From: Geminicoccaceae bacterium
Lineage (GTDB): Bacteria > Pseudomonadota > Alphaproteobacteria > Geminicoccales > Geminicoccaceae
Direction of reading: 5' to 3'
DNA: 64,000 nucleotides
NCBI GenBank assembly: GCA_028285265.1
Contig: JANQPX010000033.1
Location: forward strand, 1-64,000
Part shown: one piece after another, positions 26,221 to 36,132 of the stretch
Layout of the letters: each line of letters starts with the position of its first letter
How positions within the stretch are numbered: the stretch's first letter is position 1
Notes under the pieces: generated by a model
What the model was told of the DNA's origin: nothing
Databases searched by the model: none
The model's input: the letters and a program-made list of their open reading frames with translations, nothing else
Translations under genes and position numbers: made by a program

Positions 26221-27183
26221 TCACATGTCCATTGAACTGACGGCTGCTCTGACTCCGTCGATAAGTTCGGCATATTGTGTCTGAGCCTCATCATATGGGG
26301 TGAAAATAATCTCTTCCCCAAGACGGCCCATCAGTGTTTTGAGGGACTGCTGGGCCAACATGTCGCCGATCTGCTGCGACAGCTCAGCGACGATGTCATC
26401 AGATGTCTCAGGATGAACACCGATCCAACGAGGATAGTTGATCGCAGCATAGCCAAGATCGACGGCATGGGGCGGACGGCCCAGTTGCTCGTTGATCTCT
26501 TTAGGAAGGGGCATCTTCGTGGCGTTGAGCAGCGTTGACACCTGATCCGGATAAAGAGACAGAAGGGTCGATGGAGTGCCTGATGTGACATCGATCTTCC
26601 CGCCCAACATGTCAGTGACAGCGGTTGAGGTACTCGAATAAGGAATAAGTTGGGCCTCAGCACCAGCACCGCGCAAGGCAAGCGCCGTGCCGACCAGATC
26701 TGAATAGGTCATTCCCAATTTCAACTTGCCGGGATGGGTCTTGGCATAGTCAACCAGACCGGACCAGGTCGACCAAGGCCTGTTAGGCTGGGCCGCCAAA
26801 ATCGCATTGAATGCGGAGATGAAGCAGACGATTTTGACGTGCTCAGGCGCGATTGACGGAGATCCTGTTGTCATCAGTTCGATGACGGGCGTTGGACTGG
26901 CGATCAAAATGGTATGGCCGTCTGCAGGCTTGGAGAGCATATGCTCCCATCCTTTGGTACCAGAAGCGCCCGGAAGGTTTCTGATCCTTAGTGGCTGGTC
27001 GACGACGTCGAGAGCAACGCTGGACAAGACACGTGACCAACGATCAGCACCACCTCCAGGTGAAAATGGCACAATCCAGTTGATCGGCTTACTCGGAAAA
27101 GGGCCAGCATGAGCAAGAGACGGCATTATGCCTGCAAGGGAAGCTGCTCCCGTGAGCCGCAGGAAGTCGCGACGGTCAATCAT
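26221..27183 (-). CDS. Bug/TctC-family binding protein, Tat-exported
   Basis: A 320-residue protein with a twin-arginine signal (DRRDFLRLTGAAS, residues 3-15) and a cleavage region near LAHAGPFP. The mature part has the TctC/Bug pattern: INWIVPFSPGGGADRWSR, PGASGTKGWEHM, the KLKLGMTYSD strand and DMLGGKIDV. Bug proteins bind carboxylates or related compounds in the periplasm. No TctA/TctB membrane genes are adjacent, so the protein may signal rather than transport. It diverges from the sensor kinase at 27441. Confidence 0.87.
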   Translation of the reverse strand: MIDRRDFLRLTGAASLAGIMPSLAHAGPFPSKPINWIVPFSPGGGADRWSRVLSSVALDVVDQPLRIRNLPGASGTKGWEHMLSKPADGHTILIASPTPVIELMTTGSPSIAPEHVKIVCFISAFNAILAAQPNRPWSTWSGLVDYAKTHPGKLKLGMTYSDLVGTALALRGAGAEAQLIPYSSTSTAVTDMLGGKIDVTSGTPSTLLSLYPDQVSTLLNATKMPLPKEINEQLGRPPHAVDLGYAAINYPRWIGVHPETSDDIVAELSQQIGDMLAQQSLKTLMGRLGEEIIFTPYDEAQTQYAELIDGVRAAVSSMDM

Positions 27184-27440
27184 ATTCGGTTTAACCCTTA
27201 GGCATTGCCATTACACATGACCGCCTCTGTCGACAGTCCGTATTTACGCACGCCGGCAGATCTAACAGTTGATGCTGAAGAACTTATTAACGTTCCTCTC
27301 GTAACATCAGGGACGCTCTTTCAGATCGCGAATTCATTTGTCGGTGCCGAAGTTAAGAGGCCTTTGTCCTAGAGCAACGCATACATCAGGGTGTAACTAG
27401 AGAAGGCAGGATCTAACGTCTTGATTGCACTTTTTGACCG

Positions 27441-29378
27441 ATGCAACTGAGAACCAGACTTTTCCTCACGCTTGGCGGCTTGCTGGCCAGCATTTTGGTC
27501 GTCAGCGGTACTGGATCGATCGCTACCAGTGACCTCGCCAAGCGTATTGAGACAGTTGATCAGGCCGCTGTGCTCGCACAGCATCTCGATACAATTGAAC
27601 GTGCGCGGCGGCATTATCAGGCCTCTGGATTGGCTGAAGACCTGGATCGGACGCGTAGCCTTGTCGCCGATGCTTCCAGTGAAATCGAAAAGCTAAGGAT
27701 GATGAGCAGGGAAACCGGCGACGACGTCGACTTGATTCTCAGTTTTGACGATAGCTTCGCACGCTACCAAAACCTCCTTGAGGCCTACGCTGCCGGCGAA
27801 CAGCGCAAGGCTAAAGCGAGTAGGAGTTTGGCGACCCAGCTCAACGCCATGAAAATCATGGCGACCAAACTAAAACGGAAAAAAGAGAGCGATTATCATC
27901 GCGCCTTTGCAGCTGCCAGGTCGATCGAGGAGGCAGAGGATGACCTCAAAACCACGCTTCGACTGACTGCTCTGGCCAATGAAATCATCGTCGTTCAAAT
28001 GGCAATCGAAAGCGCAGTTGCCCTCTTCCAAGCAGGCGATCGCCTTGGTGCCGCCGATATACCTATAGAAATTGGTCGGATCGCAGAGATTGCCGATCGC
28101 ATCCGTCGCATTGAGGAAGTCGCAACGGACGATGAGCACGAATCGATGGTACCGAGCCTGCCGGATCAGCTTGCCGCTCGCAGCAACAATTTCCAGGCCT
28201 GCTTTGATGATTTGCGCCTTGCAACGCGTGACCAGACGCGCCGCGCACGCGAGATGGCTGATGTCGCGATCGAAGTCACGCAGCTCATTCAAAAGATTAA
28301 CGCACTCCAGACCGAGACCGCTGTCAGAAGCTCCGATTGGACCCTAGCACTCTCGCTTCTGGGGATTGCCACGGCGCTCATATTGGGTGGTGTGGCTGCA
28401 CTCGTTATCAGCAATCGAATCATCAAGCCGCTGACGGCGATAACCACGACGATGCGGCGCATGTCCACCGGCCAGTTGATGCTCGTTGTGCCAGGCCATG
28501 ATCGCGACGACGAACTCGGAGCTATGGCGAGAGCACTCGAGGTGTTCCGTAAAAACAGCCTGGAAGCACGGCGGCTTGCTGTGGAGAACCTTGATGTCGA
28601 GCGCCGCCTCGCCGAGGAAAAGGCCGAAGCAGCCTTTCTCGAGCAATCCCTGGCCAGAGAAAAGGATTTGAACTCTCAGCAGCGTAGCTTCGTCTCCTTG
28701 GTGTCACACGAATTTAGAACGCCGCTTGCCATCATCGATGGACAGGCTCAGCGTCTCATCAGACGGGGGGATAAGGTAACGGGCGATCAGCGCACCACAG
28801 CGCTAGAGAAAATGCGTGGAGCCGTCACTCGACTGACCGGTCTGATGGAAAGCGTGTTGAGCTCTGCAAGTCTTGAGGCTGGCTCGATCGCGTTTGACCC
28901 GGCGCCGATGGATCTGAGGGCCCTCGTGCGAAAGGCTTGTGACGGACAGCAGGAAATCAGCAGCAATCACCAGATCAATATGGATATCGACGCCCTACCC
29001 GACAGCTATCTGGGTGACTCTAAGCTCCTACATCAGATCGTAACCAACCTTCTATCCAATGCTGTAAAGTACTCACCCGAAGCGGATCATGTCGACGTTA
29101 CTGGTAGGTCCACAGATGACTGTCTCGAGATTGCCGTGCGCGACTTTGGCGTCGGAATTCCCAAGGACGAGTTGCCCAAACTCTGTCAACGATTCTTCCG
29201 TGCGAGCACGTCGACAGGTATTCAAGGCACAGGAATAGGCCTCAATCTCGTCAAGGCGTTGGTCGAAATGCACGGTGGTGCCGTGGAGATCACCAGCATC
29301 GAGGGCGAAGGTTCGACATTCACTGTCAAACTCCCGCACGAGCTTTCAAAAGACATCTCTATTGCCAGCGCCGCCTGA
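27441..29378 (+). CDS. Membrane sensor histidine kinase, orphan
   Basis: A 645-residue kinase with a first membrane helix at about 7-27, a long helical periplasmic domain (to about 297), a second helix at about 300-322, then HAMP and a short coiled coil. The HisKA H-box is SHEFRTPLA, with His423. The HATPase domain carries the N box NLLSNAVKYSP, the G1 box RDFGVGIPKDE and the G2 box GTGIGLNLV. No response regulator gene is adjacent. The divergent Bug/TctC binding protein may present ligand to its periplasmic domain, as known for BctC-BctE in Bordetella (analogy). Expected output is a distant regulator. Confidence 0.88.
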   Translation: MQLRTRLFLTLGGLLASILVVSGTGSIATSDLAKRIETVDQAAVLAQHLDTIERARRHYQASGLAEDLDRTRSLVADASSEIEKLRMMSRETGDDVDLILSFDDSFARYQNLLEAYAAGEQRKAKASRSLATQLNAMKIMATKLKRKKESDYHRAFAAARSIEEAEDDLKTTLRLTALANEIIVVQMAIESAVALFQAGDRLGAADIPIEIGRIAEIADRIRRIEEVATDDEHESMVPSLPDQLAARSNNFQACFDDLRLATRDQTRRAREMADVAIEVTQLIQKINALQTETAVRSSDWTLALSLLGIATALILGGVAALVISNRIIKPLTAITTTMRRMSTGQLMLVVPGHDRDDELGAMARALEVFRKNSLEARRLAVENLDVERRLAEEKAEAAFLEQSLAREKDLNSQQRSFVSLVSHEFRTPLAIIDGQAQRLIRRGDKVTGDQRTTALEKMRGAVTRLTGLMESVLSSASLEAGSIAFDPAPMDLRALVRKACDGQQEISSNHQINMDIDALPDSYLGDSKLLHQIVTNLLSNAVKYSPEADHVDVTGRSTDDCLEIAVRDFGVGIPKDELPKLCQRFFRASTSTGIQGTGIGLNLVKALVEMHGGAVEITSIEGEGSTFTVKLPHELSKDISIASAA

Positions 29379-29721
29379 ACTTCCGCACGATCAAAATGAC
29401 TATCTCTTCTCGAACAAGGTCAAAGGTGGATGGCTGGGATGGAATTGACTTACTTCAGACAGAAGCAGCGCCTGAAGTAGGCTTAAGAGTACTTCGATAG
29501 CCTGGTTACATGAATGCAAAGGCTTGGATTTTATCTCAAGTGATCAGAAACGTCCCAAGTCATCAGAAGAGCTGAAAGGTATTTTTGATACAATTCTTAA
29601 AGGATAAGGCATACCGGCCAAGCGCGACCCGAGATCAATTTTAGCCCGCTGTCGACAGTGGACCAGTTACGAACCTACCTTACGATGAAATGCACGCAGA
29701 AATACTGCAGAAGTCGCGGCC
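29379..29721. other. Intergenic, about 340 nt, no gene supported
   Basis: Convergent ends of the kinase and the sulfatase-modifying-factor-like gene. No terminator hairpin was clear. Confidence 0.4.
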
Positions 29722-30513
29722 TCAGGGGGACAAACTCCTAGCCACTCGGAAGCCTAGGTCAAAGGCCCTGCGGGCCTGAGGATGATGATCGCGGTATGCC
29801 GAGCGCATTATGTCGGGTGAGTAGTTCCAAGACCCGCTGCGAATCGTCCGTTTACCCTCGTTGCCATCCAACCAAGGGCTTCCATCTGACGGCGCACCTT
29901 CATAGCTGGTATTATACACGTCTTCGACCCACTCCCTAGCGTTGCCGTGCATATCATGGAGGCCCCATGCGTTCGGCGGATAGCTACCGGAGTCGGTTGT
30001 TTGACCAACGATACTACCGAAGTTCGCCTGAGCCTCGGTGATATCATCGCCGAAAGCGTATTGGGTCATTGTTCCCGCACGCGCAGCATATTCCCATTCC
30101 GATTCACTCGGAAGCCGGTAAACTTCGCCCGTTCGGCCGCTCAACCAAGCCACATACTGTTGCGCATCTTTCCAGTTCACATTGATTACCGGGCGATTTC
30201 CGCGCCCCCAGCCATGATCATCGGGCTCGTGATCGCATCCACCATCCGATACGCAGGCGTCCCATTCAGCAAAGGTTATCTCAAACTTTCCAAGAGCAAA
30301 TGACTGGATATCAACCTCATGACGGGGGCGTTCTTTAGGTTGACTGCCAGAATCGGACTCGGTCGATCCCATCGAAAACGAACCTGAAGGGAGCACAACC
30401 ATCTCAGGACATTCCTTGCAATCACGAAATCCACCGTCATCGTTCGCAACTACCGTCCCCAGCTGCGCTAACGATCCACCAAGAATTAGCAATCCAAAAA
30501 GCCAACGAAACAT
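29722..30513 (-). CDS. Formylglycine-generating-enzyme (SUMF1)-fold protein
   Basis: A 263-residue protein with an N-terminal signal peptide (FRWLFGLLILGGSLAQLG), so it is exported. The domain spans nearly the rest, with EMVVLPSGSFSMGS, the PVINVNWKDAQQYVAWLS strand, LPSESEWEYAARAG, WGLHDMHGNAREWVED and the ending LGFRVAR. True FGEs oxidise a sulfatase Cys using Cu or Cys residues; many bacterial members in this family (such as EgtB-like and kinase-linked ones) have other roles, and no sulfatase is nearby. A GGAG site lies 8 nt before the ATG. A secreted structural or chaperone role is possible. Confidence 0.85.
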   Translation of the reverse strand: MFRWLFGLLILGGSLAQLGTVVANDDGGFRDCKECPEMVVLPSGSFSMGSTESDSGSQPKERPRHEVDIQSFALGKFEITFAEWDACVSDGGCDHEPDDHGWGRGNRPVINVNWKDAQQYVAWLSGRTGEVYRLPSESEWEYAARAGTMTQYAFGDDITEAQANFGSIVGQTTDSGSYPPNAWGLHDMHGNAREWVEDVYNTSYEGAPSDGSPWLDGNEGKRTIRSGSWNYSPDIMRSAYRDHHPQARRAFDLGFRVARSLSP

Positions 30514-30634
30514 GACAATTACTCCGAGGATACAATTTGGAATGCATTACATAAGCAAGAGCGAATGATGAAGCTTTTTTGCGAGGTTGTCTTTCTTTAC
30601 TTCCGTTCCGTGGTTCGTCCGGCAGGAATACGTC

Positions 30635-30666
30635 GTCTAGCGGACACCTTGTGTGAGCCGCTAGAC
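30635..30666. other. Inverted repeat, 9-bp stem
   Basis: GTCTAGCGG (30635-30643) and CCGCTAGAC (30658-30666) are exact complements, and ACAC/GTGT pair inside. It lies between two minus-strand genes. There is no T-run, so it may be an mRNA-end structure. Confidence 0.45.
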
Positions 30667-30731
30667 AGTGACGGTGGTCTAATGATCCCAAAGCTGAAGG
30701 GTGCTTTGGTGTTTTGAGCAAAGCCCTGAAC

Positions 30732-31316
30732 TCAGTGCAGCGTATGAAGAACAGGCGTGATTTTGCCTATCGGTGCACCGGCGAGAGCTCCGTGCTCCCG
30801 AAGTGTTTCAGGAGAATCTGCCCTGTATACGCAATAGGTACCTTCACTTGTAAGGAAGGAATGATCCCACTCGATGATCTCGCCAAGCTTCGCAACTGCA
30901 GTGTTCGAATTCTGCGAGATCTTCTGCTTCTTCTCGAGACCAAAGAAACCAACACCAGGAATCGGTCGCTCGATGACAAACACTTGATGGCCTTCGCGCG
31001 GCTTAGGGCCAGCTGGCTCACCGCCGCCTATGGCTGGCGAGTTCACGAACAATACCTCCGAAATCTTCTCGGCCTGCACGGAGGCATCGCTAAAGAATGA
31101 TTCGAGGGCACCCAGATTTTCGGCACTAAAGACTGCATATGAATCGGCACCAGCTGACAACGTCTCATCCAGGGATACGCCATGTTGGTTCAGCAGTTCC
31201 GGGGATGGATGCGTGAGCGGTTCATCGAGCTCGATCACGAACTGTCCAGCGATTGCCGGCGCAGTCATCATGATGATTGATGCGAAAAGGGATACGATTG
31301 TGTAACTTCTGGTCAT
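30732..31316 (-). CDS. Secreted DUF4242-domain protein
   Basis: A 194-residue protein with a signal peptide (IVSLFASIIMMTAPAIAG) and GGAGG just before the ATG. Its C-terminal half matches DUF4242: FVIERPIPGVGFF, the middle VAKLGEIIEWDHSFLTSEG and TYCVYRADSPETLREHG. The N-terminal half (FVIELDEPL, SYAVFSAEN) looks like a degenerate second copy. Related small proteins such as SCO4226 bind nickel (family knowledge), but the residues needed are not clear here. The gene diverges from a membrane regulator at 31405, which may control it. Confidence 0.75.
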   Translation of the reverse strand: MTRSYTIVSLFASIIMMTAPAIAGQFVIELDEPLTHPSPELLNQHGVSLDETLSAGADSYAVFSAENLGALESFFSDASVQAEKISEVLFVNSPAIGGGEPAGPKPREGHQVFVIERPIPGVGFFGLEKKQKISQNSNTAVAKLGEIIEWDHSFLTSEGTYCVYRADSPETLREHGALAGAPIGKITPVLHTLH

Positions 31317-31404
31317 GGAAACCTCCGCGTAGAATTTTTTTGCACATTAGCCAAGCGTTCATAGACGTTTGGAATTGTTTCATCAGGGTCTTGGAGTGTC
31401 CCGA

Positions 31405-33054
31405 ATGAGACACGAAAAAAAGACGAAATTAGACGATATCCTTATTCTAGGGACATTTAGCTACGACCGTACGAGCGGCCAGCTCATGCAGGACGACGGA
31501 AATGTCGTTCATATGCGCCGCCAATCACTCGATGTCCTTTCCGTCTTGGCTGCGCATGCTGACGAGGTCGTCAGTAAGGACAACCTCATCAAAACGGTGT
31601 GGCCAGGGATCGCGACGACTGATGACTCGCTGGTACAATGCATCGCAGATATTCGAAGGACCCTTGGACGAGACGTTATCGAGACTTTTCCCAAACAGGG
31701 ATACCGACTGCGCCCTAAAACAAGATCTGCTTCACCCATTAGCAGCAAGAACAACTGGGATAGCCGATTCTGGGCATTTATCGTCTGCTGTCTCGTAATA
31801 TTCACGGCACTACCGTTTTTTCTTCCTGCCCTCTGGAGCCCCGATACCGAAAAGGCAATTGTCCCTCCAGAGGTCTCTCCAGATCAGACCCTCGCGGTAT
31901 TGCCCTTTGTCAATCTAGGCAACAATCCAGACCTCAGATACTTCAGTGACGGACTGAGCGAAGACCTGACTACAGACCTGTCCAAGGTGGAGCGGTTAAC
32001 AGTCATTTCGCACGCATCAAGTTTCGATTTTCCCGATGCAGAAAAGAACTTTCGGAAAATCGCAGAAGACCTAGGGGTTCGCTATCTGGTCCGCGGTACC
32101 GTCCGGCACCATGCAGAACGTGTCCGTATCAATGTCTCGCTTGTCGATCCTTACGGCGGCTCCAATCTTTGGGCAGAGCGCTTCGACTGGGACATGGCAT
32201 ATCCCTTCGAGTTTCAGGAAGAAGTGACGCGCCAAATCGTTCAAGCCCTGTCTCTTACGCTGGGTATGGAGAAAGACGTCACGCCCAGCGTCGAACCGGA
32301 TGCTTACTACATGCTGCTGCGCGGCTTGGAACCGCTGCGCGCCCTCACCGCAAGGGGAAATGAAGAGGCTCGAGAGTATTTCAGGCGAGCGTTGGAACTC
32401 GAACCCGGATACGCCCGAGCCTATGCGAACATTGCGGTCACCTATGGACGTGAAACCATATTTCGCTATCGCGAAGAGATATCGAACGTATCGATTGATG
32501 AAGGGTTGGAGGCCGCCATAACGGCAATCCGCTTGGACCCTGACATTCCGGATGCATACTTCGCGCTTGGCGTCTTAAACTTAGCGCTTGGCGAACATGC
32601 TAATGCCCTTGCGGCGGCCCGGCATGCAATCAGGCTAGATGGTAATTATTCAGATGGATATGCGCTGCTGGCTGAAGTGGCAGTCCATGGAGGTGAACTT
32701 AACGAGGCGCTTGCCGCAGTTCAGCGTGCGAAGCTCCTACATCCACGCTACCCATTTTCCTACGATTGGATTGAGGGGCATATCTTGTTTCACCTTGAGC
32801 GGTACGATGAAGCTCAGCCATTTCTAGAAGACGTCGTCGCGAGCAATCCTGACTTCTACCGCGGTCTGATTACACTCGCAGCAAACTACGGACAGCAAGG
32901 CGCTATACAGGCGGCGACCGTTGTTCTCGCAGATATCTTGACAATCAAGCCAGATTTTGCCCTGGCCAAGGAAGCTGAACAAACGCCTTACCGTTTTGAG
33001 GAAAGAAGGGAAAGACTTGCCCAGGGCCTTAGACTAGCGGTGTCGAAGCAATGA
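31405..33054 (+). CDS. CadC-like membrane regulator with TPR domain
   Basis: The start is ATG 31405, with GGAG upstream; the in-frame ATG at 31369 is less supported. The 549-residue product has an OmpR/CadC-type winged helix (about 10-105: MRRQSLDVLSVLAAHADEVV, VQCIADIRRTLG, ETFPKQGYRL), one membrane helix (about 121-143), a TolB-N-like domain (LAVLPFVNLGNNPDLRYFSD) and C-terminal TPR repeats (ALELEPGYARAYAN, AIRLDPDIPDAYFALG, AIRLDGNYSDGYALL). This layout occurs in adenylate-cyclase-like or transcriptional regulators. The periplasmic TPR part probably senses a partner. It diverges from the DUF4242 gene. Confidence 0.85.
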   Translation: MRHEKKTKLDDILILGTFSYDRTSGQLMQDDGNVVHMRRQSLDVLSVLAAHADEVVSKDNLIKTVWPGIATTDDSLVQCIADIRRTLGRDVIETFPKQGYRLRPKTRSASPISSKNNWDSRFWAFIVCCLVIFTALPFFLPALWSPDTEKAIVPPEVSPDQTLAVLPFVNLGNNPDLRYFSDGLSEDLTTDLSKVERLTVISHASSFDFPDAEKNFRKIAEDLGVRYLVRGTVRHHAERVRINVSLVDPYGGSNLWAERFDWDMAYPFEFQEEVTRQIVQALSLTLGMEKDVTPSVEPDAYYMLLRGLEPLRALTARGNEEAREYFRRALELEPGYARAYANIAVTYGRETIFRYREEISNVSIDEGLEAAITAIRLDPDIPDAYFALGVLNLALGEHANALAAARHAIRLDGNYSDGYALLAEVAVHGGELNEALAAVQRAKLLHPRYPFSYDWIEGHILFHLERYDEAQPFLEDVVASNPDFYRGLITLAANYGQQGAIQAATVVLADILTIKPDFALAKEAEQTPYRFEERRERLAQGLRLAVSKQ

Positions 33055-33679
33055 CTAAGACAATCTGGAGAGCACGGGAAGCTTTTGGCATGCTCCAAAT
33101 TAGACACTCTTTCCCAAAGATATGAGGAGCCCTCCTGAAAATTCCCTGGTCTCGAAGTTCAGTGCAAGACTAGCTTTCATGTTTGTTTTACTGTTTGGCA
33201 TTATGATTATTTTCTTCAATGAAATCAAATGACTACATATCTGGAATGAATAGTCTGCTGAGAAGCAAATACTCAAACAATGTCATTGCGATAAAAAATA
33301 TTTCTTTAAATGTTTATTGACTTGGAATTCACCACTTCAAGTGACGCTTCAATCTATTTGACCTCTCGGTTGGAATTGGCTTTCACGCTGCGTGAGCGTG
33401 GTAAAATGGTTGGACGTCCGATCGGCATGATCAACATAAGGATGGGAGCAGCCCACGTCTTGATGGAACGGTTGAGAAACGTCAGCACTGAAATGGCGCT
33501 CTCCGTCCTCGCTTATCGGAAAACGTGGTCACTTGTTTCGGGTCAGAAAGAGCGCAGTTCAGAATGTTTTTTCGCTCGATCGATCGCAAGAACGCACTGA
33601 TGGCAGGTTAGGATGTAGGCCCCGTTCATCTGGTGCCGGAGAGAATCAGAAGTGAATCACTGATCAAGACTCAGTGGTT
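33055..33679. other. Intergenic, AT-rich in part, with transposase remnant
   Basis: 33171-33320 is markedly AT-rich compared with its surroundings. An IS1182-type transposase fragment lies at about 33390-33540 (separate entry). Confidence 0.5.
33390..33540 (+). pseudogene. IS1182-family transposase, C-terminal remnant
   Basis: The translation holds the recognisable tail of IS1182-type DDE transposases: GKMVGRPIGMINIRMGAAHV, then NVSTEMALSVLAY, where intact elements read a HPFGTIK...MG..H segment and STEMSLHVLAYN. The rest of the element is gone and the frame loses similarity after LAY. No terminal inverted repeats were found. Confidence 0.65.
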
Positions 33680-34732
33680 CTATTTCAGTTCGCGATTGAA
33701 AGCTTTTACAACCATATCGATCAGCTGCGCATGGATCGCCTTCCGCGAACGCCCGCTTCCATCCGCACAGATCGGATCTTCAATCCCTTCCTCCTTGGCG
33801 ATCTCTGTCGCACCTAGTTTGCAAATGCCAAACATCGAAGAGTGACTGGAATTCTCGATCCTCTCGTAATGTGCGCCAGGAATAGCGTCTGCGATGGTCG
33901 ACGCTTGCAAAGTAGCAGGGATTTCCCCCTCTTTACCGAGGTTCATAAGCGCAATTGGGACCGAAATGCCTGAAAATGTCTCGGTCGCAAAAATGTCGGC
34001 AGGGGCAGGATCGATCGCCATAACAAACTGGATACGTTCGTCTTTGTTGTCACGACCGGCAGCATCTTTGTCGATCGCATGCAGGTCAACTCCGCTGAGC
34101 TGCACCCACTCGCACAGCGACGCATTGAGATCGGTCGTATCGCAATAGCTGGCCAAACGATCAGGATCAAGCCGTGCGCCTGCGATCAATAGGGCAGTAT
34201 TACCACCCATCGACAGTCCCAGGGCGCCAACCTTCTCGGCGTGCACCGACGATTGCAAGGTCGCGTCGCTCTTGATGGCATCAAGCGTCACCGACAGGTC
34301 GGTCGGCCTTTGCCACAACTTCATGGTCTCTGCCGCCGAACGGTTGGGGCCCGTATTTCCGGGATGCGTGGGTGCAGCAGCGATGAAACCGGCTTCGGCT
34401 AACGGCTTGGCAATCCAGCTCATGGCCTCGGCACGCCCCCCTAGACCCGCACCATGCGAAAGCAAAATCAGGGGAAATTGACCGGCCGAGATCGGCGCAT
34501 CCTGCATCGCTTCCGTTCCTTCGAAAAAGACGTTCTCGCCGAGCACGACGGGCTCGCCTCCTGACGAAGCCGGATACCAGACGGTTACATCAAGATCGAT
34601 TCCACGTTCGTCGGAGGAAACGACGATCCGCTGAACGCCCGCTTCATATGCAGCGGCGCTCACCTGTGGCATGACTGTCATCGATATACCGACGGCACCA
34701 ATTGCAGCCAGAGCACCCATCTGAATTCTCAT
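33680..34732 (-). CDS. Secreted alpha/beta-hydrolase, dienelactone-hydrolase-like
   Basis: The start is taken at ATG 34732 (MRIQMGALAAIGAVG), with AGGTGA upstream; the frame extends to 34816 without a better site. A signal peptide ends near VSAAAYE. The serine-hydrolase pattern is clear: LILLSHGAGLGG (oxyanion-hole region), nucleophile elbow GLSMGG and a late NSSHSSMF segment that may hold the His. Distant relatives include PAF-acetylhydrolase-like and predicted dienelactone hydrolases. The substrate is unknown. It stands alone on the minus strand. Confidence 0.83.
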   Translation of the reverse strand: MRIQMGALAAIGAVGISMTVMPQVSAAAYEAGVQRIVVSSDERGIDLDVTVWYPASSGGEPVVLGENVFFEGTEAMQDAPISAGQFPLILLSHGAGLGGRAEAMSWIAKPLAEAGFIAAAPTHPGNTGPNRSAAETMKLWQRPTDLSVTLDAIKSDATLQSSVHAEKVGALGLSMGGNTALLIAGARLDPDRLASYCDTTDLNASLCEWVQLSGVDLHAIDKDAAGRDNKDERIQFVMAIDPAPADIFATETFSGISVPIALMNLGKEGEIPATLQASTIADAIPGAHYERIENSSHSSMFGICKLGATEIAKEEGIEDPICADGSGRSRKAIHAQLIDMVVKAFNRELK

Positions 34733-35326
34733 AACTCCCCTCACCTGCTTGGATCGTCTTCCCACGGCTTGGCGTGGTGAAATCATCAGCTTCGATGCTG
34801 GATCGCTGCGGCACAAGAGAAAATGGCAACGATAGCTTTAGTTCGCTTCTCACCGAGACGGCATAACCCGCTTGAGTCGCCTAGTGACATATCTGGGTCC
34901 GTTTGACCCAGCACAGCGACGCCTAACATTTGGCCCAATCGGGAGACTGATTCTGGTTCGACCTAATTTGTGTTTATGACGTAGACCGGACACGACTACA
35001 AACGATCACGGCCCTATGATCGCGAGGCAAATCACGAATGGGACCGACGCAGCACCAATCGTCTGGGGCTAGAAACTTTTCACTCAAAGCTCAAACTCAC
35101 CCCCGTCAGTGTATGAGTTCTATCTCCGGAGCCAGGCCAACGATTCCGCTGTGCAAGAACCAAACGACGAGGGGGCGGGCTTTCAATGACGCGTCCACCG
35201 ATCACGAACCAGCAGATTTATGCCACCGGTACCGAATACATCAGAAGTCCGTGCAGTTGGAATTCTAACGATGGAGACAAGATTCTTAGGAAAGCCATTG
35301 TTGCCAGCTAGTAGGGAGGCATCGCC
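34733..35326. other. Intergenic, about 590 nt, no gene supported
   Basis: Only shadow frames without motifs or start sites. A ribosome site at its right end (AGGGAGG, 35313-35319) belongs to the next gene. Confidence 0.4.
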
Positions 35327-35746
35327 TTGAGCCATCGACTTGCAGCATGGGCATTTTTGATCGCTCTATCGCCATTTGGTGGATTGTCTGCCGATGAGGC
35401 AAAGCTGCGGAGCGGTCTCTATTTGATCAATTTCCGTTTGGAACTACCGCATCTGGAGAACTACGCGGACGACCAGACAACAGTGATCTGCGTGGGTCAA
35501 GACGTGCTGCCTGTCCCCTTGCTGAGTCAACGTGATCTCTTTGTCGGCTGCAGGGTCGAGAATGTTCAGCAACACAGTGAGCGGTTGAAATACAATATCG
35601 TGTGTGACGGCCGTGGCGCTGCCAGGGCGACTGCCTCCTATGTGCTGGCTCCAGGAGAGTTCGGTGGACGAATAACGATTATTCAAGGTGCGAAGAACAT
35701 GACAATGACCGAAGTTCAGAAGGGTCGACGCATCGGCAGCTGCTAG
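35327..35746 (+). CDS. Small exported DUF3617-like protein
   Basis: The start is TTG 35327, set by a strong AGGGAGG (35313-35319) 7 nt before. The 139-residue product has a signal peptide ending near GLSADEA. The mature part (KLRSGLYLINFRLELP, TTVICVGQDVLP, a mid Cys, LKYNIVCDGRGAARATASY and a final Cys) follows the DUF3617 plan: a small periplasmic beta-rich protein with paired Cys. The function is unknown and neighbours give no hint. Confidence 0.7.
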   Translation: MSHRLAAWAFLIALSPFGGLSADEAKLRSGLYLINFRLELPHLENYADDQTTVICVGQDVLPVPLLSQRDLFVGCRVENVQQHSERLKYNIVCDGRGAARATASYVLAPGEFGGRITIIQGAKNMTMTEVQKGRRIGSC

Positions 35747-36132
35747 GCGATGTCATGATCAGCCAGGCGAGGCCAGGCCTCCCAATGCGGACACATCCTC
35801 GCTGACGGTCGTCGCCTTACGACACCCAGCTCCACGGCACCATCACAACGCGGAAGATTTTCTTCCATTGATCCTGGAACAAGCGCTTTTTGATCATCAA
35901 TAAATGGGCCCGCCTTCGTCACGCCCGGTTCCTCCTATTGTCTTTAGAATCTTCAGGCGCACCTCGAATTCAAAGCAGCGCATCGGTCGAAGGTACAAAG
36001 TACTTTGGGATGTCCGGGGGGTGTAGTCATCATGCTTCGAGAGCTCGCCGGGCAGTGCAATGATAGAGGTCTATATTCTTAGGTGCCATCGCCTATATGA
36101 GAGGCCGTAAGATCTGCCAGGAGACTAGCGAG
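35747..36132. other. Intergenic, 386 nt, no gene supported
   Basis: No frame or operator recognised; presumably contains the promoter of the FrhB-like gene. Confidence 0.35.
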
